Position numbers and translations under genes: made by a program. Positions 7,838 to 13,644 of a DNA stretch of 13,644 nucleotides are shown here, piece by piece. The stretch's first letter is position 1; each line of letters opens with the position of its first letter. The notes below the pieces were generated by a model. That model was not told the DNA's origin. It searched no databases and saw nothing but the letters and a program-made list of their open reading frames with translations. Source of the DNA: Russula earlei (taxonomy: Eukaryota > Basidiomycota > Agaricomycetes > Russulales > Russulaceae); NCBI GenBank assembly GCA_025769875.1, contig JAGFNK010001180.1, positions 1 to 13,644 on the forward strand, given 5' to 3'.

Positions 7838-7847
7838 TGGACAGTCT
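7838..7847 (+). promoter_or_regulatory. Self-priming primer-binding site of element 2
   Basis: TGGACAGTCT follows the LTR end by two bases and pairs over all 10 positions with 7540-7549. It begins TGG, which also suits a tRNA CCA end, but I do not recognise a tRNA for the rest. The match to the predicted transcript start makes self-priming the better reading. Confidence 0.65.
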
Positions 7848-7881
7848 CTCATCATTCCTGTATTGACCAACCAATGCTCAA

Positions 7882-8826
7882 GTGTCTACTCCCAACTCCC
7901 CCACTTTTGTCAACACCTCCCTGCATCTCCCTTCTCCTCTCCAGCCCACTCCACGCACCGCCCTTCGACTCCTCACTGAGAACCTCAACTCAGTTGACAC
8001 ATCCTCACCCCTCACCATCCTGTACTCCCCAGAGGCTCCACCACCTTCTCCTACTGTTTCCCAGCCCATTCCAGGCAACTTTGTCCCTGTTGGCACTCCC
8101 CCACCGGCACAGAACAAGCAACAGCAAGAGGACCATCCTCCCTTGCCAGAAGGCTTCCTCGATCATCCCCCCTGCTCAGCATTCCACTTCCACCCTCACC
8201 AGTACTTCGTTCTCCCTACCACCAATCGCTCTCATGAGCAGTGGTGCCCCCTCCATGACTTAAACCACCAAGACTACCTGTTGCGCATCCCTACAGCAGA
8301 ACAATTAACTTGTCGCACCTTCACTGACACCTACACCACCACCTTTCATGCACGCATCGTCCACACTTTTGCGGTAGAACCATCCAACACTGCCCTTGCC
8401 ACCCAGTACAATCTCACCCCCTTTGGCATTTGTTCCAACGTCGGGATATACACCCTGGATGCTGACTTTCCCCTCAGATGCATTGCATACATCTTTAATA
8501 CTTCATTGTTTAGGAAACTTGTTACCTTGCCCCCTATTTACCATCCTGCTTACAAAGGGTCCTTTTGCTTGTCTATTGTGCACAACTTCTTAGACGGATG
8601 CCTAGCCTTTGCATATGGTTACCTACATTTCAAGGAGAACAGTAAACGTGTCTCTTGGCGACACTACTCAACTTATACAGTCAACACCATATGTTTTAAC
8701 CCTCAGTTACTTTGCTTTTGCTTTACACCTCACATTCCCCATAACCTCCTCGAAATAATTGAGAGGTATCACCTCGAGACCATAGTGTTGAGATCTGCAC
8801 TGCCCAGAGTCTCAGGTGTGTTGTGA
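7882..8826 (+). CDS. Unassigned ORF of LTR element 2, 3' end replaced by an inserted LTR
   Basis: Open for 314 codons from ATG 7882, 35 bases after the primer site, where Gag or Gag-Pol would start. Residues 1-100 are rich in proline, serine and threonine (PEAPPPSPTVSQPIPG). Residues 100-300 look globular, with aromatic, cysteine and histidine residues (CSAFHFHPHQYFVLP, YLLRIPTAEQLTC, FGICSNVGIYTL). I find no zinc knuckle, no DSG protease motif and no transmembrane segment. The last 14 codons are not original: the 480-bp LTR begins at 8786, and skipping it leads to six further codons and a TAA around 10120. The pre-insertion product was therefore about 307 residues. No family is recognised. 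It could be a divergent Gag, an accessory protein, or cargo of a non-autonomous element. Confidence 0.55.
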   Translation: MSTPNSPTFVNTSLHLPSPLQPTPRTALRLLTENLNSVDTSSPLTILYSPEAPPPSPTVSQPIPGNFVPVGTPPPAQNKQQQEDHPPLPEGFLDHPPCSAFHFHPHQYFVLPTTNRSHEQWCPLHDLNHQDYLLRIPTAEQLTCRTFTDTYTTTFHARIVHTFAVEPSNTALATQYNLTPFGICSNVGIYTLDADFPLRCIAYIFNTSLFRKLVTLPPIYHPAYKGSFCLSIVHNFLDGCLAFAYGYLHFKENSKRVSWRHYSTYTVNTICFNPQLLCFCFTPHIPHNLLEIIERYHLETIVLRSALPRVSGVL

Positions 8827-9053
8827 TGTGATCACAACTCGGATGCGCTGACGCGTCGGATCACCCGGACCGGGCATCACCAGCTCAGCTCATATGCTGC
8901 AGCATGTGTTAGTTACATTAATAGAGTGATTTAGGACAATCGGTAGCTACTTACAACTGATCCTCGGACTTACTTAGTGATCCGTGATGGTAGTTAACTG
9001 TACTGCATCTAGTGGTGGTCTCAGGTACTTAAGAACACCACAAAGTATGTAGA

Positions 9054-9087
9054 TCACTTCAGTTTTGTGTCAACCAAACTGAAGTGA
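9054..9087. repeat. 12-bp hairpin in the 480-bp LTR, with a downstream partial copy
   Basis: TCACTTCAGTTT and AAACTGAAGTGA form a perfect 12-bp stem around a 10-base loop. The core 23-mer (AGTTTTGTG...CTGAA) recurs at 10002-10024, on the other side of the nested insertion, about 105 bases away in the original LTR. A second pair, CTATTGTCTGATAG, recurs at 9972-9985 and 10025-10038. A functional structure such as an RNA dimer or terminator element is possible but unproven. Confidence 0.7.
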
Positions 9088-9130
9088 GTATTTACACTAT
9101 GACATCTTATCTCACAGTACTGACGACGTG

Positions 9131-9960
9131 TGTCAAGACACGTACTGCTGATCTGTGTGGACTCAGGAGCAGGTGGGCAAGGGTTGGAACAGATGATATG
9201 CGGCGAAGGCAGCGTTGAACAAGAGGACAAGCCAAATGACGAGGAGGTACCAGATGGGGACTGGCAGGTGTTGCAAGAGACAAAGGTGAAGGCTGGAGGC
9301 CAGTGTAGCGAGGGGACTTTAAACAAGGCAGTCGTTGAAGAGTACCTTGGAAGCAAGGGGAATCTTTAGACTGAGCGGTCGCAGGGGAGTACCCAGGAAG
9401 ATGAGAGTATCACAAATGGACAGTCTGACGACTGCCATGCTTCATTGGGGCTTATATACAGTGTACAGGGTCGATTACAAAGAACTGGGACTATTCTAGA
9501 CTCTTTGGTACCATCCAATAGGACTACAGAGGCATAGACTTGCTTGTGTCAAGTTGCAGGCTTACTGAGCGCATTACTGATCATTGTGGAGCGATGACAT
9601 CATTATGCTGTCACTGTGGAGCGCTTAGTGAGCCTATGAGGTCACTGTGGAGTTGCTCAGTCAGCCATGATGTCATTGGAGCCTTGATGACATCAGATGG
9701 TTTATGCAATAGTTTCTAAGAGTTTGTGCTGCTGTTTTGGGTCTTTTGGTGGCTGGGTGGCCATGTGGCTGCCACGCGATGATTACCCGATTAGGAAACG
9801 TGTGCCTGGTCGTGTTATAGTGCCTTTGCAATAGCAATATCTTGTACTGCAGGAGGGATAGCCCAGAAAATGGAAGGGAGTCAGCAATGCAAAGTGAGAG
9901 AGGTCCCTCTTGAGTGAAATAGGACAATCTATGGCCAGGACCTGGCCTTGGTTTGTAACA
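9131..9960 (-). repeat. Solo LTR of the element-2 family, 830 bp, reverse strand
   Basis: On the minus strand it starts TGTTACAAACC and ends CTTGACA. ACGTG stands on both sides (9126-9130 and 9961-9965), so both ends are exact. It has the same order of blocks as 7007-7835: CRE-like repeats, TATA box, and the self-priming 10-mer. It lies inside the 480-bp LTR. With the plus-strand LTR at 7007-7835 it makes an inverted repeat with a spacer of about 1.3 kb. Confidence 0.9.
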
Positions 9961-10100
9961 ACGTGTTGTAGCTATTGTCTGATAGGTACATTATTTATAT
10001 TAGTTTTGTGTCAACCAAACTGAACTATTGTCTGATAGATCTGCCTGCGATCTTATCATCTGCTGCTATCAAATCACACATACTGCGTCTATTTTCAACA

Positions 10101-10292
10101 CATAGATCTTGCACACAGTTCTTAAAAAGTAAGAACCACCCTCGTAATGCTTCAATAAAGATCGAATAAAGTTTTCTTGTCTTTGTCTTATCTAAAAGTG
10201 CCGCAAGAGTACACCTTAGAAGAAGATGAAGAAGAAGACGCCATCACTAGACATGTCTTAGGCCTCAATCATTTTCAAACTTGGACCTCTAC
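10101..10292 (+). other. Residual interior of LTR element 2
   Basis: After the CATAG duplication the sequence continues the element-2 interior. The ORF from 7882 would finish here after six codons at a TAA. A hairpin (GTTCTTAAAAAGTAAGAAC, about 10119-10137) and two AATAAA-like signals (about 10153 and 10165) follow, which could be the 3' end of a transcript. A short acidic open stretch (EEDEEEDAITRH) lies just before the gypsy LTR. No further protein is recognised. Confidence 0.4.
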
Positions 10293-10508
10293 TGTTATGA
10301 TCTACCCCTCTTTTGGTTCGTCCCCAAACCACTCCCTATTGTTCTTTACTTTCACCCTGATCTCCTTGGTTACTGTTTATCCCTTGATGTTGATGGTCCC
10401 TTATTGTTTCACCTTTTGTGTTTCATCTATTGTTTGAGCTCCTTTTGCTATTGGCTTAAGATTATCTATTGTTCTGCATATGGTACTGTACAGCCTTGCT
10501 AGATACAG

Positions 10509-10516
10509 TATTTAAG
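10509..10516 (+). promoter_or_regulatory. TATA box of the gypsy LTR
   Basis: TATTTAAG in the sequence CAGTATTTAAGCACC. It lies about 33 bases before the self-priming sequence at 10542, so the predicted transcript start falls at that sequence. Confidence 0.6.
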
Positions 10517-10541
10517 CACCTGTAAAGCTGGGGAATGCCCC

Positions 10542-10552
10542 AAGCTTAGCTT
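10542..10552 (+). promoter_or_regulatory. Predicted transcript 5' end that pairs with the primer site
   Basis: AAGCTTAGCTT is exactly complementary to AAGCTAAGCTT at 10886-10896, over 11 bases, and sits where the RNA should begin. In fission yeast Tf1 the first 11 bases of the mRNA prime reverse transcription in this way. The match in length, position and distance to the LTR end is close. Confidence 0.75.
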
Positions 10553-10885
10553 TGTCCCATTTCCTGTTCGCATCCCTTGCCCTGTATACTCTTCCAAATC
10601 ACAACTTGCTTGTGCTGGCCTATACTCTGCTTGACCTAAGCACACCTCAGGGAACCCTTGTGTTCCTCTTCCTCCTCTGCCTCTCTCTCATCATCCTCCT
10701 CTTCTGTGAAACCAGGAGATTGACTCTGTCTGTGGACTGAGTCATTATCTGACTCAGCTTTGAGATGCTAAACCTTTGACTCGGTCTCTCTGAACCAGCC
10801 CCCATTGAACCCTTGAACCAAGTCACAGGGACTTGGCCCCACTGAACCCTGAGCTAATGCTCTTACGTCCATGATGCCATAACAC

Positions 10886-10896
10886 AAGCTAAGCTT
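10886..10896 (+). promoter_or_regulatory. Self-priming primer-binding site of the gypsy element
   Basis: AAGCTAAGCTT begins one base after the LTR terminus and does not start with TGG as a tRNA 3'-end site would. It pairs with the predicted first 11 bases of the transcript (10542-10552). The first start codon of the element follows at 10913. Confidence 0.75.
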
Positions 10897-10912
10897 TCTC
10901 TACTCCATTCTG

Positions 10913-11341
10913 ATGATCAACCTTGAATTACCACCAAAATGCTGGGTCCGCATCCAACCTAGATCCTCACCAGATCTCCCCCAACATGTTGTTGGAACTG
11001 CCACTTGGGACACCTTCCACACCTTCCTCTGCTACGTTACTACTGAAAACAACGAAGAACTACCTGTTGAATTCATCAACAACAACCACTGGTTTGAGCT
11101 ACAACTCAGAAGAGGACAGCTCTACACCCATCAAGACCTTGAACTTATCAGGAACAGCCTTGGACTAGGCTACTGGAGGGAAGATGACCCTCTTTACAAA
11201 CCCCCATCAGAATCAGAAGCCTCTTCTACAGAAGGCAACCCCCCTGAATTAGAAACACCACCGAACCTCAGACACTTCCTGAGGCCCCAGAATCACAGTC
11301 ATCCTTTGAATTGGAAACACAGAAATTCTGGAATCCACTGA
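10913..11341 (+). pseudogene. Gypsy gag, N-terminal segment, frame broken
   Basis: Starts at ATG 10913, the first ATG after the primer site (MINLELPPKCWVRIQP). It runs 142 codons, with an aromatic-rich block (NNNHWFELQLRRGQLYTHQD) near residues 58-77 and then an acidic, proline-rich linker. Around 11257-11265 the linker composition (E, P, S, T) moves to the next frame, and at about 11314-11320 it moves again into the frame that reaches the ATG at 11367. Each step is what a one-base deletion would give. The segment is therefore probably the N terminus of the Gag at 11367, not a separate protein, since Tf1-type elements use one long frame. I know no function for this N-terminal block. Confidence 0.6.
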
Positions 11342-11366
11342 ACCACCAGGAACCCCAGAACCTACA

Positions 11367-12326
11367 ATGGCAGCACAAGTCCCACAAGCTGCAGCCCCAG
11401 CCCCTCAAATCACCACACAACCTCCAATTGTCGCACAAGCACCACAGGCTGCTCAAGGGGCCAATGGATCTCTCAGTGGCAAAGCACCCACTGTCTTCAC
11501 AGGCGAAAGAAACAAAACAAAATGTTTTATCATGGAATTTAACCTATACTGGGGACTCAACAATGACAAAACAGTAATGACTGATCCCTCTAAAAGGGTC
11601 ATCCTAGCCCTCTCCTACATTCAAGGAGAGAAGGTGGAAGACTGGGTTAATTCACAAGTAACAGCTCTCAGAGAGAAGATAACTAGAACCCAGAACCCGG
11701 TCAACAGAAATGATGAAGCTCTATGGAACAACTTCGTCACAGATTTCACCTTTAAATTCACCAAGGAGAAAGAAGATGCACAAGCAGCTCTCACCAAACA
11801 TGTAATGAAGGATTCCCTTGACAACTACATCTCCACCTTCAAACAACTTCTGACCAAAACTGGGTGGCCAGAGATGGATGTCATCACCATTGAAAGCTTC
11901 AAGAATGGACTAAAAAGTGAACTTTACCATGCAATCTTAAACAGGGACGTCTGGCCCACCACCCTTCAAGAATGGAAGGAGGAGGCCAGAAGGCAACATC
12001 GACGATTTGTCACCATCAGGGAGAAGCTTAAAGGAAAAACTACACACTCCCCCTTGGAACACAAATCTCATCACCCTGATAAAATGCAAGTGGACGCAGC
12101 CAAGTCCAACTTTAAGAAGCTTACTGAAGAAGAAAGGAAACAGTTGGCAAAAGAGGGGCATTGCTTCTGTTGTAGGGAGAAAGGCCACCTCAGCCAGGAA
12201 TGCCCCAAAAATATGGTTCCTACCACTTCTAAAGCCCACATCACTGAATCAACCCCAGAACCATCTAAGGAAGAAGAACCAGCTTCCATGGTAGCATGCA
12301 TGAAAGGCCTGCCAGCCAAGGAATGA
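11367..12326 (+). CDS. gag: Gypsy Gag: capsid-like region and zinc knuckle
   Basis: Open for 319 codons in the frame read from ATG 11367, although the original start is probably further upstream (see 10913). Residues 1-35 are alanine/proline-rich. Residues about 40-210 have the retrotransposon Gag pattern: F.GERNK...F...F.LYW, then EDWVNSQ, then W..F..DF...F, then LDNYISTFKQLL and W..W..EARR-like blocks. A nucleocapsid zinc knuckle follows, CX2CX4HX4C with Cys266, Cys269, His274 and Cys279. The protein would assemble the particle and bind the element RNA. The frame ends at TGA 12324-12326, overlapping the protease frame (open from 12269) in the -1 direction. No canonical slippery heptamer is visible in the overlap, so this is more likely a mutation than programmed frameshifting. 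Confidence 0.85.
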   Translation: MAAQVPQAAAPAPQITTQPPIVAQAPQAAQGANGSLSGKAPTVFTGERNKTKCFIMEFNLYWGLNNDKTVMTDPSKRVILALSYIQGEKVEDWVNSQVTALREKITRTQNPVNRNDEALWNNFVTDFTFKFTKEKEDAQAALTKHVMKDSLDNYISTFKQLLTKTGWPEMDVITIESFKNGLKSELYHAILNRDVWPTTLQEWKEEARRQHRRFVTIREKLKGKTTHSPLEHKSHHPDKMQVDAAKSNFKKLTEEERKQLAKEGHCFCCREKGHLSQECPKNMVPTTSKAHITESTPEPSKEEEPASMVACMKGLPAKE

Positions 12327-12703
12327 GCCAAAATCTGGGACCTCATCCTCAAGGAGGATTTTCTCTAGGACAAAGTGCGACAGTCGGAACAGAGGCCCAA
12401 ATAGATACCATTGTCAACCATAAAGAAAACTCAATAAAAGTTCCTTTTATGCTAACAACCAATGGAAAGACTGGCCAAGCGCTCCTTGACAGCGGAGCAA
12501 CAGAAAATTTCATCAGTCATGGAATCGTGGGAAAATTACAAATCCCACTCCAAACCCTCAGGACCCCCAGACCCATCATCAATGTAGATGGCACCAGTAA
12601 CCAAGGAGGAGCACTAACACATTATGCTCATATGGCCGTACAGCATGGCCTACCACACAACTTCTCACCTTCTACGTTACAAATTTGGGAGAAGATAGAA
12701 TGA
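12269..12703 (+). pseudogene. pol: Gypsy protease region of Pol, frame broken at its end
   Basis: Open from the codon after a TAA at 12266-12268 to TGA at 12701-12703. A first ATG lies at 12296. The retropepsin active site LLDSGATENFI has its aspartate at codon 12488-12490. The enzyme would cut the Gag-Pol polyprotein as a dimer. The expected continuation to the second conserved block (ILGYPFL) is in the next frame, so the frame changes near 12668-12673, consistent with a single missing base. Upstream it is linked to gag by another -1 step. Confidence 0.8.
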
Positions 12704-13644
12704 TCCTCGGCTACCCCTTCCTAAAAGCATTAAACCCCCTTGTCAACTGGAGCACTGGTCGCCTAAGAAACCACCTAGGGGTCCTTCTCACCCCCGTACC
12801 CTTAGCTAAACCACCAAGAATCTGGGTTGCACAAATAAGGTCAACCATCATTCCCCCTGAATACTCACGACATCAGAAAGTCTTCTCAGAAGAAGCAGCC
12901 AAACAACTCCCACCCAGTCAAGGAGAACTCAACTTTAGAATCACCCTGAAACCTGACGCCCCCAAGTTCCTTGATTGTCAAACTTACCCCCTCCCCCAGA
13001 ACAAGAAACAAGAACTGTCAAGACAAATACAAGAGGACCTAGCCAAAGGTTTCATCAAGGATGGTGTTTTGGACTTCATATCTCCTGTCTTCTTTGTCCA
13101 GAAGAAGGATGGCACTGCCCCACAAATGGTAGTTGACTACCAAAAACTCAATAATGCCACAGTCCCTGACTATCATGCTTTACCAAACATGGAAGAACAA
13201 TTGCACTGACTAAGGGGCAAAACCACCTTTAGCAAATTCGACGTCAGAGCTGGCTACAACAACATCCTAATCCACCCAGAAGATCGACACAAAGGCACCT
13301 TCAAAACTCAGTTCGGCACCTTTATCCCCATGGTAATGGGCTTTGGCTTTACCAATGCCCCAGCAGCCTTCCAACGAGCAATGAACCACACCCTCCAACC
13401 CTGGCTTCTAAAATACCTGGAGAACACCTGCAACTATCTAGATGACATGGCGATAGCTACAGGATTGGGAGAAGAGCTTCTCCACCAGCAAATCACACAT
13501 GAGTTCCTCAACCTACTTGAAAGAGACTCCTACCTTTTAAAGGCATCTAAGTGCACCTTTGAACAACATGAAATTGACTTCTTGGGTTTCCGAATCAACC
13601 AAGGGACCCTCAAAATCAACCCAGTCAAAATGGATGGCCTCAAA
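12672..13644 (+). pseudogene. pol: Gypsy Pol: protease C terminus and reverse transcriptase, partial
   Basis: The frame opens with the protease end (ILGYPFLKALNPLVNW), then a linker, then reverse transcriptase blocks in order: FISPVFFVQKKDG, MVVDYQKLNN, FSKFDVRAGYNN (first catalytic Asp at 13240-13242), FTNAPAAFQ, YLDD (13435-13446, the two catalytic aspartates), then KASKCTFE and IDFLGFRIN. A TGA at 13207-13209 interrupts it between the second and third blocks, and the frame is otherwise open to the window edge. The usual L/V/M/A position of Y-x-DD is Leu here. All three catalytic aspartates are kept, so the copy looks recently disabled. RNase H and integrase are outside the window. Confidence 0.85.
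13207..13209 (+). other. In-frame TGA stop in reverse transcriptase
   Basis: The stop falls between MEEQLH and LRGKTTFSKFD, a position that gypsy reverse transcriptases normally read through with a polar or hydrophobic residue. No frame shift surrounds it, so it is a single substitution. Confidence 0.85.

Larger units (their letters stand above)
8786..10100 (+). repeat. Solo LTR, 480 bp without its nested insert
   Basis: Starts TGTTGA and ends TCAACA, a perfect 6-bp inverted terminal repeat. CATAG flanks both sides (8781-8785 and 10101-10105), a clean 5-bp duplication. Removing the 830-bp LTR and one copy of its ACGTG duplication leaves 480 bases, a normal LTR length. The orientation is tentative. 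It carries no internal coding region, so it is the product of LTR-LTR recombination. It is a different family from the other LTRs in the window. Confidence 0.85.
7007..10292 (+). mobile_element. LTR element 2 (self-priming type), 5' part
   Basis: A 5' LTR (7007-7835), a self-complementary primer site (7838-7847), an unassigned ORF (7882 onward) and a residual stretch (10106-10292) form one element inserted into the copia gag. It is interrupted by the 480-bp LTR at 8786-10100 (which itself holds a further solo LTR) and again at 10293 by the gypsy element. No protease, reverse transcriptase or integrase is visible in what remains. The self-priming layout is known from Tf1/sushi-type Ty3/gypsy elements, which is the basis for a tentative placement. 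The predicted TSD is CAATG (7002-7006), to be matched after a 3' LTR outside this window. Confidence 0.65.
10293..10884 (+). repeat. 5' LTR of the gypsy element, 592 bp
   Basis: Starts TGTTATG and ends CCATAACA, giving 7 bases of inverted terminal repeat. A TATTTAAG box lies at about 10509-10516. The R region starts about 30 bases later with the self-priming sequence. The right end is confirmed by the primer site starting one base after it. The 3' LTR is outside this window, so age cannot be judged from LTR divergence. Confidence 0.8.
10293..13644 (+). mobile_element. Ty3/gypsy retrotransposon (Tf1/sushi-like priming), 5' part
   Basis: The 5' LTR, self-priming site, Gag with zinc knuckle, aspartic protease and reverse transcriptase follow in Ty3/gypsy order. 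The window ends inside the reverse transcriptase domain. RNase H, integrase and the 3' LTR would lie to the right. It is inserted in element 2; the 5 bases before it (TCTAC) are the predicted duplication. Frame breaks and one stop make this copy inactive as written. Confidence 0.85.

Noticed and set aside
7724..8263. A 179-codon frame overlapping the LTR end and the element-2 ORF
   Set aside because: It crosses the LTR, primer site and leader, and its LTR part is matched by an unrelated-looking frame in the solo copy. It is a shadow of the 7882 ORF.
9054..10024. The repeated 23-mer around 9061 and 10002 as a target-site duplication of the minus-strand LTR
   Set aside because: The true 5-base duplication ACGTG lies directly at both LTR ends. 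The 23-mer is internal to the 480-bp LTR.
10830..10850. TGGCCCCACTGAACCC as a tRNA-type primer site of the gypsy element
   Set aside because: It lies inside the LTR as defined by the TGTTATG...CCATAACA ends, and its pattern does not fit a tRNA T-arm. The 11-base self-priming site is better placed.
1..13644. CRISPR array, bacterial operon or rRNA/tRNA genes
   Set aside because: No regular spacers, no ribosome binding sites ahead of frames and no tRNA-like cloverleaf recognised. All the evidence points to eukaryotic retroelements.

Overview
The window looks like accessory, transposon-dense sequence from a filamentous fungus, most likely a basidiomycete. This is an inference from the retroelement types, the sushi/Tf1-like self-priming signals and the pyrimidine-rich noncoding DNA. 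I see no credible host gene. Almost everything from 1047 onward is a nest of transposable elements whose order of insertion can be read from target-site duplications (TSDs), interrupted frames and LTR ends.

Layout: 1-1046 is CT-rich noncoding DNA with an LTR-like TATA region near 113. 1047-1792 is an LTR with 12-bp inverted ends. 1793-2750 holds nothing I can name. 2751-3145 is the 5' LTR of a Ty1/copia element, followed by a half-tRNA(iMet) primer site and a broken gag (3313-3702, resuming at 6664-7006). That gag is split by a 2959-bp element (3703-6661) with ~408-bp terminal inverted repeats and an exact TA duplication. Removing the element and one TA restores continuous gag codons. Its interior is GC-rich, low-complexity DNA with tandem repeats and an LTR-like promoter fragment, and has no recognisable transposase. 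The copia gag is cut again at 7006/7007 by the 5' LTR (7007-7835) of a second LTR element. That LTR carries a CRE-like 31-bp repeat array, is followed by a self-complementary primer site, and then by an unrecognised ORF of about 300 codons (from 7882).

That ORF is interrupted by a 480-bp solo LTR (8786-10100, TSD CATAG). This solo LTR is itself interrupted by a reverse-strand 830-bp solo LTR of the second family (9131-9960, TSD ACGTG). Finally, a Ty3/gypsy element (5' LTR 10293-10884) with an 11-nt Tf1-type self-priming site inserts into what remains of the second element. Its Gag, protease and reverse transcriptase run off the right edge, with several frame breaks and one stop codon.

History (inferred): the copia element is the oldest layer. 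The TIR element and LTR element 2 inserted into it. The 480-bp LTR and the gypsy element inserted into element 2. The 830-bp LTR inserted into the 480-bp LTR and excised by LTR-LTR recombination. The most interesting signals are two unrelated LTR families with 10- and 11-nt self-priming signatures, the large transposase-less TIR element, and the unassigned ORF behind a self-priming site.
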